Origin: Lachnospiraceae bacterium
GTDB lineage: Bacteria > Bacillota > Clostridia > Lachnospirales > Lachnospiraceae
Direction: 5' to 3'
NCBI GenBank assembly: GCA_017622845.1
Contig: JAGAQJ010000054.1
Location: 97,380 to 161,379, forward strand
Length of the DNA stretch: 64,000 nucleotides
Of this stretch, positions 27,493 through 36,884 are shown piece after piece. A program made the translations under genes and the position numbers. Positions within the stretch are counted from its first letter, which is position 1. Each line of letters begins with the position of its first letter. A model generated the notes under the pieces. The model was not told the DNA's origin. It searched no databases and was given only the letters and a program-made list of their open reading frames with translations.

Positions 27493-28803
27493 CTAAATGA
27501 GGAAAGAACTCTCATCCAATGACTTTTTTAACGCCGCTGCAACCAGCAGACTTGTAATCAGCTCGGCGGCAGGAAATGCCAGCCACACGCCATTCATGCC
27601 AAACAGGAAGGACAGCACAAATGCGCATACAATAATCGCCGCAAAACCTCTTGTAACGGACGCGATAAACGCCCATTTTGCCGACTCAACAGCACTTAGA
27701 ATACCTGTTCCTACGATATTAAAGCCTGCAAAAAGAAAGCCTGTAAAATACAGCCGCAGACCTGTCACGGCATACGCGGTAAGCTCTGTGTTGTTTTCAT
27801 GATTAAATACTGCTGTCACCGGTTCTGCAAACACATCAATCAATGCGATAATCATGACTGCAAGCACCAGCGCTGTGCTGATACTCATTTTGATTATCTT
27901 TCCGACGGATGCTTTCTTACCCTTGCCATAGTAGTCGCTCAACAGCGGCTGCGAACCCTGCGAAACTCCGTTGAATACTGCCACAGCAACCAGTGACGTA
28001 TTTGCCACTACTCCGTATGCAGCCACGCCTGTATTTCCTGCAAGCTTCAGGATAGTCATGTTGAATACTACTGTCGTCACACCGGAGGAAATCTCCCCTA
28101 CAAAAGCCGACACGCCTAACTGACATGCTGACAGCAGCTTTTTGGCAGACGGCATCGCCCACCGGAACTTGATGGTACTCCTTTTGGATAAGAGATGGGT
28201 ACAGCATATCATCACGCCAAGCACAGGAGAAAGCGCCGTTGCAAGCGCAGCTCCCTGCATTCCAAGCTTCAACGGAAACATCAGTACATAGTCAAAGATA
28301 ATATTGAAAATACTGCTGCAAAGCGTCGCCGTCATCGCAACAGACGGCGCACCGTCATTTCTGACAAAAGCGTTGCAGATATGATTCCACATGAAAAATG
28401 GTGCAAACAGCATAAAGATTCCTGTGTAGCCTTTTCCGACGGAAACGATTCTGTCATCACCGCCAAGCAGCGCCACGATTTCTCCCGGAATCAGTGCACC
28501 CATCAGCATGAACACTGCTCCGATTATGAGCGCCCATAGAATTGCATTGGAAAAATAGGTGTCAGCGCTTTTGTCGTTTCTTGCCCTCAGCACCTTAAAG
28601 CGGATTGCCGAGCCTACTCCCATCATCGCGCCGATGGCAAAGATTAAGCTGTATACCGGCAGCACCAGATTGAGCGCCGTAATCCCGTCTGCTCCTTCTG
28701 CCAGTGATATAAAGAACGTGTCCGCCAGTATATACACGGATATGCCAAGCATACCAAGAATATTCTGTGACACATATTTTGCAAAAAGTTTGTTCTCAGA
28801 CAT
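27493..28803 (-). CDS. MATE family efflux transporter
   Basis: 436 residues with about twelve hydrophobic segments and MATE-type internal duplication. The N-terminal ISVYILADTFFISLAEG matches the first helix and loop of DinF/NorM-like clostridial MATE proteins. Cation-driven export of an unknown compound. It runs in the same direction as the alpha-glucan operons but has no sugar-specific feature. GGAGG lies 12 bases before the ATG. The region upstream is a non-coding repeat, so it is probably monocistronic. Confidence 0.9.
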   Translation of the reverse strand: MSENKLFAKYVSQNILGMLGISVYILADTFFISLAEGADGITALNLVLPVYSLIFAIGAMMGVGSAIRFKVLRARNDKSADTYFSNAILWALIIGAVFMLMGALIPGEIVALLGGDDRIVSVGKGYTGIFMLFAPFFMWNHICNAFVRNDGAPSVAMTATLCSSIFNIIFDYVLMFPLKLGMQGAALATALSPVLGVMICCTHLLSKRSTIKFRWAMPSAKKLLSACQLGVSAFVGEISSGVTTVVFNMTILKLAGNTGVAAYGVVANTSLVAVAVFNGVSQGSQPLLSDYYGKGKKASVGKIIKMSISTALVLAVMIIALIDVFAEPVTAVFNHENNTELTAYAVTGLRLYFTGFLFAGFNIVGTGILSAVESAKWAFIASVTRGFAAIIVCAFVLSFLFGMNGVWLAFPAAELITSLLVAAALKKSLDESSFLI

Positions 28804-28879
28804 TTATTATATATTCCTCCATTAGCTTGTACATCATATATCATATCATATTTTGCTCCATCATAAAAGTATATATGTA

Positions 28880-29165
28880 ACGCAACCATTCAGCCTTGCA
28901 GTTGGTTTCAGGCAGGACGAAGGGAGTCGGTCTTATGCCGGAACAGGCGGTTGGACTCCGAATGCGAATTTTCTAATGGGTGATGCCAAAGTCTTTCAAT
29001 GCGTCCGCGACCGGACTCTACGCGCCGTCCATGGCGCGTTTCGCCCTAAATCCGCGTCCATGCGGATTTCCGCTAATGTATAGAATCACCCATAAGAAAA
29101 TATCTGCATTCTCCGCCAGCCTGTTCCGGCATAAGACCGACTCCCTTCTGTGTATGAACTACTGC
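28880..29165 (+). repeat. Nested palindromic element, type A (full length)
   Basis: Part of a 787-bp gene-free stretch (28804-29590). Outer arms pair almost perfectly: about 29 bases beginning AAGGGAGTCGGTCTTATG match the reverse complement around 29117-29146, then an imperfect stem reaches GGGTGAT. Inside are two hairpins with different stems but the same six-base loop: CGCGCC/GGCGCG at 29021-29038 and AAATCCGC/GCGGATTT at 29048-29069, both with loop GTCCAT. The left end carries the ATTCAGCCTT end motif seen at 6523. Short frames across it are not genes. Confidence 0.85.
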
Positions 29166-29261
29166 CTTTATCGATTTAGGACTTACCATTATTTACTGTT
29201 TTAAATTGCTAATATGATAAAGTCTGTTCGCCATCAAGCACAGCCTTATACTTCCAACATA

Positions 29262-29497
29262 CAGAAAACGACAGCGAGTGTCCCGTAGACTGCCCGATGG
29301 AGAATGGTGAGATTTCCTTATACGATGACGCAAAAAACAGGAGTAAATTTGCATGGACGCAAATTTAGGCGAGACGGAGGCATGGATGCCGACTCGAGCC
29401 GGCTCCGTCCTCATTTGAAACCCTTCCTCATCGTATTAGGAAATTCCCATTCGGAGTCATGGCAGTCCGAGGGACACTCGCTGCCGTTTTCGTCCGG
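29262..29497 (+). repeat. Nested palindromic element, type B (full length)
   Basis: About 97 bases after the type A unit. The outer arms GAAAACGACAGCGAGTGTCC and their near-perfect complement at the far end enclose an imperfect stem ending in CCTTATACGATGA / TCATCGTATTAGG. Inside are a hairpin AAATTTGC/GCAAATTT with loop ATGGAC (29345-29366) and a branched GACGGAG...CTCCGTC stem carrying GGC/GCC with loop ATGGAT (29373-29409). The loop ATGGAC is the reverse complement of the type A loop GTCCAT. A TATAAT at 29505-29510 lies just outside and may serve the next gene. Confidence 0.85.
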
Positions 29498-29590
29498 TTT
29501 GCAATATAATTTCCTTCCGCTGTCTTGTAATATCCTCTCATTTCCGCTAAAATTAAAGTTGATTGAGTATTGTAAACAGGAGGTATTTTT

Positions 29591-31498
29591 ATGTATCATG
29601 CAAATAAAATCGGTGTATTTATTTCTCATATATTCGGCGCCTATCAGCAGGGTGTCTGTCAGGGCATCATTGACAAAGCATTAGAATACGGCTATACCTC
29701 CGAAATTTTTACCTCTTTGGACGGCGAAAACCTCGGCACTTATGCAAAGGGGGAAGAGAGCATTCTGCGCATTCCGAATTTTGACAGCTTTGACGGAATT
29801 ATATTTGCCTCCGAAACTTATATTTCCAGAGAACTAAGGCAGAAAATATTGGACAAATTAACCACGCTTTCCTGTCCCATCGTGGAAATCGCCGTTACGG
29901 ACTGCCATTTTCCCACTGTTTCTCTGGAAAACAGTTCTACGGCAAAAGAGCTTACCGAGCATCTCATCAGCGTTCATCACGCTTCGCGCATTTGTTATCT
30001 CGGCTGCTGCGATGAGTCCTTCTTCTCGGACATGCGCGAGAATTATTATAGAGAGGCTCTCAGCAAATACGGGAAAGAACCGGGTACAAATGACATTTAT
30101 CACTGTAGTTATGATACACTCGCTGTCCGCAAGGCGCTTTCCTTTTTCTGTGAGTCAGGCATTCCGGATGCGGTCGTCTGCTACAATGACCGGCTTGCGC
30201 TCCTTTTCCTTGCTGCTGCCTTAAAAGCCGGACTGCGCGTTCCTGAGGATATCGCCCTGACCGGCTGCGACAATACGCCGGAAGGGCACAATGCTTCCCC
30301 CATGCTGACAACCGTTTCGTTTCCGGTTTATGAGCTGGGCGTTGCTGCCGTGGAAAATCTGCTCAAGAAAATCAGCGGCAGCAGCCTGCCTCCGGTCACT
30401 CTCCTAAAGGCAGAACCGATGATTCACAATTCCTGCGGATGCAGGTCTGCCCAAAATACCAACTCGGTCTTTTTCATGCAGGATTTGTCGGAACGGATTG
30501 CAGCGCTGGAAAGCTCTATCCTTGGCTCCATGAATATGTCAGCTTCCCTGTCGCATGTAACAGACATTGATGACGGCATGGATTTACTGGAACAATATAT
30601 CCAACAAATTGAACATTGTAAAGAATTTTATCTCTGCCTTTATTCTGACTGGGATTCTGTATCAAGCCATATCCTCGCGCTCGCTGACAGGGAGGAAGCT
30701 CCGGCGGACACTGATACCATCCTGTTAAAGCTTGCCCTGAAAAACGGAAAGCGTCTGCCGGAATGCAGCTATCAGAAGAAGAACCTGCTGCCGGAATACC
30801 TTTACAACAGCTCCGAATGCGCCTACATCTATATTCCGCTGTTTTTCGAAGAAAAATCGTTTGGCTATATCGCTCTTGCCTATGAAAACAACCGGATTGA
30901 CTATCATTTCCGGCTGGTGCAGTGGCAGATTAATATCAACCAGATGCTGCAGAATATCTGTGAAGCAAAACGCACCGGACTGTTGGTCAGCCGGCTTGAA
31001 GGTCTCTATATGAAGGATTCCCTGACCGGATTATACAACAAGCACGGCTACAACCATTTTGAAGAACAGCTTTTGCGTCATGCCGTTTCCCAAAATCTGT
31101 CTTTGACGGCTTTCATGATTGACATGGACGGATTAAAGAAAATCAATGATACTTATGGACACATTGAAGGGGATTTCGCGATTCAGATATTGGGGCATGC
31201 GTTGGAAAGCACCTTAAACGAGGGCGATTTGTGCGCCCGCTTCTCCGGAGATGAATTTTATATGCTTGCTGCCGGACTTTCAGCAGACGAAGCCAAGGCA
31301 CGTGTTAAGAATATCTATACCTATCTTGATAACTATAATAAATTAAGCAGTAAATCGTATCAGGTTCGCTGCAGCTGCGGCTTTGTCGCGATGCCTCCCG
31401 AAGCTGTCATTACCTCAGAAGATGTTCAGGACTTATTTGCAAAGGCCGATCAGGAAATGTACAATGAAAAAATAAAGCACCATGCTGTCCGCACCTGA
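29591..31498 (+). CDS. Cytoplasmic sugar-sensor/GGDEF diguanylate cyclase
   Basis: 635 residues. Residues 1-280 form a LacI-type periplasmic-binding fold (IGVFISHIFGAYQQGVCQG; PDAVVCYNDRLALLFLAAAL; DIALTGCDN) without the LacI helix-turn-helix. A middle region of about 170 residues resembles a GAF-like sensor, and the C-terminus is a GGDEF domain with DSLTGLYNKHGY, FMIDMDGLKKINDTYGH and the signature SGDEF at 552-556. It should make cyclic di-GMP when a sugar-like ligand binds; SGDEF is a tolerated variant, but activity is unproven. There is no membrane segment or signal peptide. AGGAGG precedes the ATG. It is the only plus-strand gene of the repeat-bracketed block. Confidence 0.9.
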   Translation: MYHANKIGVFISHIFGAYQQGVCQGIIDKALEYGYTSEIFTSLDGENLGTYAKGEESILRIPNFDSFDGIIFASETYISRELRQKILDKLTTLSCPIVEIAVTDCHFPTVSLENSSTAKELTEHLISVHHASRICYLGCCDESFFSDMRENYYREALSKYGKEPGTNDIYHCSYDTLAVRKALSFFCESGIPDAVVCYNDRLALLFLAAALKAGLRVPEDIALTGCDNTPEGHNASPMLTTVSFPVYELGVAAVENLLKKISGSSLPPVTLLKAEPMIHNSCGCRSAQNTNSVFFMQDLSERIAALESSILGSMNMSASLSHVTDIDDGMDLLEQYIQQIEHCKEFYLCLYSDWDSVSSHILALADREEAPADTDTILLKLALKNGKRLPECSYQKKNLLPEYLYNSSECAYIYIPLFFEEKSFGYIALAYENNRIDYHFRLVQWQININQMLQNICEAKRTGLLVSRLEGLYMKDSLTGLYNKHGYNHFEEQLLRHAVSQNLSLTAFMIDMDGLKKINDTYGHIEGDFAIQILGHALESTLNEGDLCARFSGDEFYMLAAGLSADEAKARVKNIYTYLDNYNKLSSKSYQVRCSCGFVAMPPEAVITSEDVQDLFAKADQEMYNEKIKHHAVRT

Positions 31499-31543
31499 CA
31501 TACTGTCATGGTGCGGCAGCCGATGCCGATACTGCAAAGACTT

Positions 31544-33010
31544 CTATCTCATCTGTGTATTTTTGCGGTATTCACTTGGAGACACGCCTATGGAGGTCTT
31601 GAAAAGCTTCATAAAATGCTTTTCATTGTCATATCCGACTCTGGCACTGATTTCATGAATGCGCAAATCTGTTTCCGCAAGAAGCTTTTTCGCCTCTTCC
31701 ATGCGGATATTCTTTAGGTAATTGACGAAGTTGCTTCCCGTGTATTCCTTGAAAAGATAGGAAAACAGGGAATAATTCATAGAAATATGGTTGGAAACAA
31801 CTGCCATATTCAAATCCTTGTCATAGTTCTGCTGAATGTAATCAATCGCCTGTTTAATTTTCTGCTGATTTTTGTTCGTATCAAAACGACTGTTGATGTG
31901 TTCGTGAAGGGCAAGCAGCCATTCCATAAATTCCGCCTTCCATGTCTCCATAGCAGGAAAACTATAGTAATCCGCCAGCCTTTTCATCGTTTCTTCCTCT
32001 TCTGCCAGCACATTTCGATAGGTCTTTTTGACCTCCCCGAAAAAACTGTCCATACATTCCGCAAACTCTGCAGGCGTTATCCACTCGTTCTTCACCGCAT
32101 GGAACAAGCCGTTCCATGCTCTTACAAGTTCTTCGGTTTTATCCGTACCAAGAAGCTGTACTCTCTGCAGCTTCATTTCCGTTCCTATCAGCTTTTGCCC
32201 CTGCTCATAAAAGTTTTCGGAAATACGTTTTCCCGGCTCTCCGAAGCGGAAAATCTCCTGACCTGTACAAAAGGCATGATGCCTTGCCGCCACAGCCTCC
32301 TGATAAGCCTCTCTCAATTCACGGATGCCGCTGTGCAGTGCGCTGATTCCGACATGCTCACAAGCCAGTTCGTTTTTCAGCAGCAGCTGCACCGTTTTCT
32401 CCTGCACAAGATATACATCATTTCCTTCCATATTGTGCAGATAAATATACTGCTCCCCTGCCGCTTTTGTCTCCTTTGCATTTAAGGCGCAGACATAATA
32501 ATGCTGCAAATCAAACTCGCTCTCGTACTCTGTCTGCAGCGTTTTGATTTCTTCCTCCGTAATCTGTTCATTCAGCATCAGGTATTTTAGCTGCTGATGT
32601 CCAAGGCGTTTATTCGTACGGCTGTTCTCCCGGCTTTCCGTAATCTCATGCTCCAGCTTTTTCATAATATCCCATAGCTTTTCCCTCTCTACCGGTTTTA
32701 AGATGTACTCCCGCACTCCCATTCGAAGCATTTCCACCGCGTAGGAAAAATCAGCATATCCGCTGACTGCTACCGTAATCGGTTTTTCAGGAAGCTCCTG
32801 CATTTTCTGCACCAGCTCGATGCCGTTCATCTTAGGCATGCGAATATCCGTAAACATCACGTCAATCTTTTGATTCTGCAAAATTTCCAAAGCCATTTCT
32901 CCGTTGCTGCATTCCATAATCACTTCAACCGGAACACCGCTTCGCTGAATCATCGTACGTATTCCCTGCCGTATCAGTTTTTCATCCTCCACAATTAAGA
33001 CCGTTTTCAT
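31544..33010 (-). CDS. Response regulator with AraC-type output, YesN type
   Basis: 488 residues. The receiver domain at 1-120 has the acidic pair in LIVEDEKL, the phosphoacceptor D55 in MFTDIRMPKMNG, and the Lys in EYILKPVER. A middle region follows, and the C-terminus is a double helix-turn-helix with MNYSLFSYLFKEYTG and YDNEKHFMKLFKTSIG. It overlaps the kinase gene by 29 bases and has its own AAGGAG. It is expected to activate carbohydrate genes. Candidate targets are the promoters at about 40.55 and 50.08 kb that share a GATACC motif (weak inference). Confidence 0.92.
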   Translation of the reverse strand: MKTVLIVEDEKLIRQGIRTMIQRSGVPVEVIMECSNGEMALEILQNQKIDVMFTDIRMPKMNGIELVQKMQELPEKPITVAVSGYADFSYAVEMLRMGVREYILKPVEREKLWDIMKKLEHEITESRENSRTNKRLGHQQLKYLMLNEQITEEEIKTLQTEYESEFDLQHYYVCALNAKETKAAGEQYIYLHNMEGNDVYLVQEKTVQLLLKNELACEHVGISALHSGIRELREAYQEAVAARHHAFCTGQEIFRFGEPGKRISENFYEQGQKLIGTEMKLQRVQLLGTDKTEELVRAWNGLFHAVKNEWITPAEFAECMDSFFGEVKKTYRNVLAEEEETMKRLADYYSFPAMETWKAEFMEWLLALHEHINSRFDTNKNQQKIKQAIDYIQQNYDKDLNMAVVSNHISMNYSLFSYLFKEYTGSNFVNYLKNIRMEEAKKLLAETDLRIHEISARVGYDNEKHFMKLFKTSIGVSPSEYRKNTQMR

Positions 33011-34799
33011 AGCTGCTCCTTCCTGCTGTCATCGGTATGCGCACTGTTATCTTCGTATAACAGCCTAATTTAGATGCAATACCAATTCCATATCCTTCTC
33101 CAAAGCTCATGCGAATTCTGTCCTGTACATTTTTTAATCCGATGCCGTTGCCGGAACCGCCGCCCGTCTCGATTTCACCTGCTATCTTTTTCTTCAGCTT
33201 TTCCACCTGTTCCTCATTCATACCCCGTCCGGCATCTGTAATTTCGATGATACAGTCTCTGCCCTCTATAATGCCCTTTACATAGATATTGGTATCCTCC
33301 GCCAGTTCCTCAATGCCGTGATAAATCGCATTTTCAATAATCGGCTGCAGGGACATTTTTGGTATTTCCTGCTTTAATATTTCCTCCGGCAGATTCAGTG
33401 ACAGATAGATTTCATAGTCAAAGCGCAGATTAATCAATGCCAGATAATTTCTGATATATTCGATTTCTTCCTCCACCAGCACGTTGCCGGACACCCAGCG
33501 CATACTGTAACGCAGCAGCTTGCCGAGTGATGTAATCGCATCCGAGATGGCATACTCCTCATCGATTTCCGCCATCATTTTAATGGATTCCAAAACATTG
33601 TAGATAAAATGGGCATTAATCTGATTCTGCAGGGCGCGTATCTCAGAGTTTTTCGCCAAAAGCTCCCTGTCAATATTTTCTTTCATAAGCTGCTCGATTC
33701 TGTCCAGCATCTTATTAATCTGCATTCCCAGCTCACCCATTTCATCAGTTCCGCTGCCTGCTATCCGCACACTCAAATCACCCTTTTGTATGGCGCGGAT
33801 GGATTTTAAAATCTCGTAAAACTGCCGCAGAAGCCGCTTTACAATATCATTAATCAGAAACGCAAGTCCCACGACAAGCACCAGCATGATTGCTACAAAG
33901 ATATTGCGCATCCGGTACACATACTGCACATTTTCCGAGATATTTTTTACAGACAGCAGGGTTCCCTGCATTTCCTTAATATACAAGTAGGAAACAATCA
34001 GATGCTCTCTGCCCTGCTTTGTATAATCTGTGTGTATTGCATTCTTCTCAAGCCCTTCTTCCATCCTGAGCCGCACAAATTCCTCCGAGGTTTCCTGCCG
34101 GTTGTTTCCAAAATACAAGTCTCCCTCGTCCGAGACAAAGCAGCTCCACTCGTTTTGGATATCCTCATACAGCGACGGAAAAAGGCTTTCCATCGTGACT
34201 GCCGTTTCAATCACGCCGATACAGCCGTTTTCGTAATCCTCTGCCGCCGTTATGAGAGAAGCAATTTTGTGTTTATCATGATTGTCAAACAGCCGATCCT
34301 GATAGTTATAATTCCAGCCTGTATAATCCGGCTTTTGCGCCCACTCCATTTTTTCCATGCGGGAATGGTCATACAAAATCGGCACCATTTCCTGTACGTT
34401 ATCATTGACTGCATAGACACGCACACCATATAACAGAGTATTGTTATTGACAAGCCGCTCCAAAGAGGCAATATTGGAATGATAAAATTCCATCATCTCC
34501 TCCGTTGTCATTTGGTCTTCACTTACCGTTTGATTAAGCACCTGCAAAAGTGCCTCATCACTTAGGAAAAATTGCGCTGTCATATTGACGGAATCAATAT
34601 TTTTCCGAATATTATCCTCATTGCGCTCCATCGTATAATGCATGTAATCTGCATTTTCCTGTATCACATTCTCCTCCATATTGTAAAACAATACGCCTGC
34701 CATCACGGAAATCGGCAGAATCACAAGCATTATAATAACCAGCGTAAATTTAATATTTAACTTTAACCCGTTTAATGTTTCCTTCCAATGTTTTTTCAT
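32982..34799 (-). CDS. Sensor histidine kinase, YesM type, with HAMP
   Basis: 605 residues. First membrane helix near 15-37, extracellular sensor of about 240 residues, second helix near 290-312, HAMP (IRAIQKGDLSVRI), phosphorylation motif QINAHFIYNVL (H397), and an ATPase domain with PIIENAIYHG, DAGRGMN and GIGLKNVQDR. The start follows the SBP stop by only 3 bases with a poor ribosome-binding site, so its translation is coupled to the binding protein. This tight pairing without permeases suggests that the binding protein presents its ligand to this kinase. Confidence 0.92.
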   Translation of the reverse strand: MKKHWKETLNGLKLNIKFTLVIIMLVILPISVMAGVLFYNMEENVIQENADYMHYTMERNEDNIRKNIDSVNMTAQFFLSDEALLQVLNQTVSEDQMTTEEMMEFYHSNIASLERLVNNNTLLYGVRVYAVNDNVQEMVPILYDHSRMEKMEWAQKPDYTGWNYNYQDRLFDNHDKHKIASLITAAEDYENGCIGVIETAVTMESLFPSLYEDIQNEWSCFVSDEGDLYFGNNRQETSEEFVRLRMEEGLEKNAIHTDYTKQGREHLIVSYLYIKEMQGTLLSVKNISENVQYVYRMRNIFVAIMLVLVVGLAFLINDIVKRLLRQFYEILKSIRAIQKGDLSVRIAGSGTDEMGELGMQINKMLDRIEQLMKENIDRELLAKNSEIRALQNQINAHFIYNVLESIKMMAEIDEEYAISDAITSLGKLLRYSMRWVSGNVLVEEEIEYIRNYLALINLRFDYEIYLSLNLPEEILKQEIPKMSLQPIIENAIYHGIEELAEDTNIYVKGIIEGRDCIIEITDAGRGMNEEQVEKLKKKIAGEIETGGGSGNGIGLKNVQDRIRMSFGEGYGIGIASKLGCYTKITVRIPMTAGRSSYENGLNCGG

Positions 34800-34802
34800 A
34801 TT

Positions 34803-36434
34803 CTATTTGATTCCCAGCTTTTCCTTTGCCTGCTTCATCAGCTCTGTTTTCGCCGCCTGTACCTCCTCAAAGCCATAGGCTTGTCTTTTTTCCAGAAATT
34901 GGGCAAATATCTCATCAAACCGCTCATCCGACTCCGCAAGCAAAAGCTGCGGCAGCGTCCTGCTCCAAAGCGCTGTGATTTTACTGTCCGCATAGGCTTC
35001 CTTTGAGTCATACGGCAAAAAAGAATCATACTGGCCATTATAAACCACATAAGGATAAGACCATTCCATAATCTGCCTGAGCGCTTCCGGAAGCTCCTGT
35101 TTCCATTTTAATTGAAGCACATTATCCTGAAGCATCCAGTAGGTGTCATCTGCTCCGTACACTCTGTCATATTCTGCGCGATTGGCATTTAAGAGTGCAT
35201 TGACTTCTTCTTTTACCACCGGCTTTCCATCCTCATAATCAAAGGTTTCCCCCTCTACTCCCAATGAGATGCGAAGCTGCCCCTGCTCGCTGAGCATATA
35301 GTCTAAAAAGGCGATTGCACGCTCCGGATGCGTACAGTTTTTGGATATCAGGGTAACTGTCCAGCCATTTATTCCGGTCGTCGTAAGCGTATGGTCATCT
35401 CCTGCCGCATTTTGGGGTCCGTCTACAGCCATATAAATCCGCTCCGGATAATTGGCATAAAGCTCTTTTTGCTGCGCTGCCATATCCGTATACTGATAAA
35501 TCATACAGAAATATCTGCCCTTTGCCATTTTCTCTTCCATCTGAATCCGCTGGTCGATAAAAATATCATCCGCAAGCAGCCCTTCTTCTCCAAGCCTGCG
35601 GAACATCTTCAGCCACGTAATATAATCCTCATTGGTATAGCGGTCATAAATTTCCCCGTCTTTCTCAAACGGCACTGCCAGAAAATTCATCAGGTAATCA
35701 TCAAAGGATACATTTCCCTGATTATCAAACACATGCGCGCCGACCGGAATCAGCTTTTCCCCGTCTACTTCCGGAAACATTTCATAAGCCTTTTCGACTG
35801 CCGCCTGAAAGCCCTCCGGTGTCGTCATGTCCGGGCTTCCGATTGCTTCATAGATATCCTTCCGCACCAGAAACGTCTGATTTGAGCCAATATCCTTATG
35901 CTCCTCCAAATCCTTTGCGGTAAAGCAGGAATTCGGGTAGCTGTATATATTGCCATCCGCCTGTGTATACCAATTGACCGCATCTTCATCACTGACCTGA
36001 TAAAAATAAACATCATATGCATCTGCAAGCTCATTGAGTGCATAGACCATATCTTTTTCTATCATTTCATTCACCTGCGGCTCCCACCAGCCAAGCGTGA
36101 CAAAATCCGGCAGGGAATCTGCTGCAATCAGCGCATTGAGTTTTTCGCTTTCGTTGCCGCTTGGCGTGATAAAGTTAATGCTGACGCCTGTCTCCTCAGT
36201 AATCTTTTTGGAAACTGCGTTTTCTCCCCAGCCTGCCGTGAACCAGGAATAATTGACATACCAGTCAAAGGTAATCGGTTCTTCTGCATATTTCTGCCAT
36301 CCGGGTATTTCCTCGTCCGTCAGGGCTGCCGCTTCCTGCGCCTCCTGCCCGCTCTCTGCACAGCCTGTCCCAAGCAGGCACGCCCCCAGCAGAACTACTG
36401 CCGCCACGACACTTCCCTTGCTTATTCTCCTCAC
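34803..36434 (-). CDS. Solute-binding lipoprotein coupled to the YesM/YesN pair
   Basis: 543 residues. Signal peptide with lipobox LGTGC (Cys near residue 25), then an LplA-type binding fold starting at EPITFDWYVNYSWFT. It belongs to the same broad family as the proteins at 14.3 and 25.8 kb but is divergent. Operon: this gene, kinase, response regulator. The nearest permeases (37.2-39.0 kb) are of MalF/MalG type, have their own binding protein, and are separated by the repeat region. A sensory role, presenting ligand to the kinase, is therefore more likely than transport (inference). Confidence 0.88.
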   Translation of the reverse strand: MRRISKGSVVAAVVLLGACLLGTGCAESGQEAQEAAALTDEEIPGWQKYAEEPITFDWYVNYSWFTAGWGENAVSKKITEETGVSINFITPSGNESEKLNALIAADSLPDFVTLGWWEPQVNEMIEKDMVYALNELADAYDVYFYQVSDEDAVNWYTQADGNIYSYPNSCFTAKDLEEHKDIGSNQTFLVRKDIYEAIGSPDMTTPEGFQAAVEKAYEMFPEVDGEKLIPVGAHVFDNQGNVSFDDYLMNFLAVPFEKDGEIYDRYTNEDYITWLKMFRRLGEEGLLADDIFIDQRIQMEEKMAKGRYFCMIYQYTDMAAQQKELYANYPERIYMAVDGPQNAAGDDHTLTTTGINGWTVTLISKNCTHPERAIAFLDYMLSEQGQLRISLGVEGETFDYEDGKPVVKEEVNALLNANRAEYDRVYGADDTYWMLQDNVLQLKWKQELPEALRQIMEWSYPYVVYNGQYDSFLPYDSKEAYADSKITALWSRTLPQLLLAESDERFDEIFAQFLEKRQAYGFEEVQAAKTELMKQAKEKLGIK

Positions 36435-36492
36435 TCTTTTCTATCCTTTCCGTCCATTCGCAAACCGCTATAACGGCTTTTTCATATCATAG

Positions 36493-36521
36493 ATTATAAA
36501 GCTTTTGAGGTTTTATTTCAA
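36493..36521 (-). promoter_or_regulatory. Sigma-A promoter of the SBP-kinase-regulator operon
   Basis: Minus-strand TTGAAA (36516-36521), 17-bp spacer, perfect TATAAT (36493-36498), about 60 bases before the ATG at 36434. The good consensus suggests basal, constitutive expression of the sensing system. Confidence 0.8.
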
Positions 36522-36583
36522 TGGTTTTAACGCCTTCGTGCCATTTCAGACTTGGCTGCCCGGCCATTTATGCATTAATACCC

Positions 36584-36821
36584 TGACGAAAACGGCAGAT
36601 AGTATCCCTTGGACTGCCATTGATTCCGAATGGGAATTTCCTAATACGATGAGGAAGGCTTTTTTATGAGGACGGAGCCGGCTCGAGTCGGCATCCATGC
36701 CTCCGTCTCGCCTAAATTTGCTTCCATGCAAATTTACTCCTGTGTACATATCATCGTATAAGGAAATATCACCATTCTCCATCAGGCAGTCTACGGGATA
36801 CTATCTGCCGTTTTCTGTTCG
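36584..36821 (-). repeat. Nested palindromic element, type B (inverted copy)
   Basis: Same element as 29262-29497 on the opposite strand, within the gene-free stretch 36435-37214. It retains the GAAAACGGCAGA...CTGCCGTTTTC outer arms, the CCTAATACGATGA stem, the AAATTTGC/GCAAATTT hairpin (loop TTCCAT on the plus strand) and the branched GACGGAG stem with loop ATCCAT. Base changes relative to the first copy are scattered, while the stems are kept. Confidence 0.85.
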
Positions 36822-36884
36822 TTACAAGCATAAAGCTGCGAATGATGACAGGCAAACTTTACTGCATGAACAATCTTAGAAAGC

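Noticed and set aside
28853-29684. Several short reading frames across the repeat region
   Set aside because: They lie inside the palindromic elements, have no ribosome-binding sites, and recur only because the repeat recurs (also near 36.5-36.9 and 56.1-56.3 kb).
31477-31514. Hairpin GCACCATG/CATGGTGC at the end of the GGDEF gene as a terminator
   Set aside because: No T-run follows on either strand and the loop is over 20 bases; it may be a chance complementarity.
31787-32485. 232-codon plus-strand frame opposite the response regulator
   Set aside because: It is antisense to a clear AraC-type regulator, has no ribosome-binding site and a composition typical of a shadow frame.
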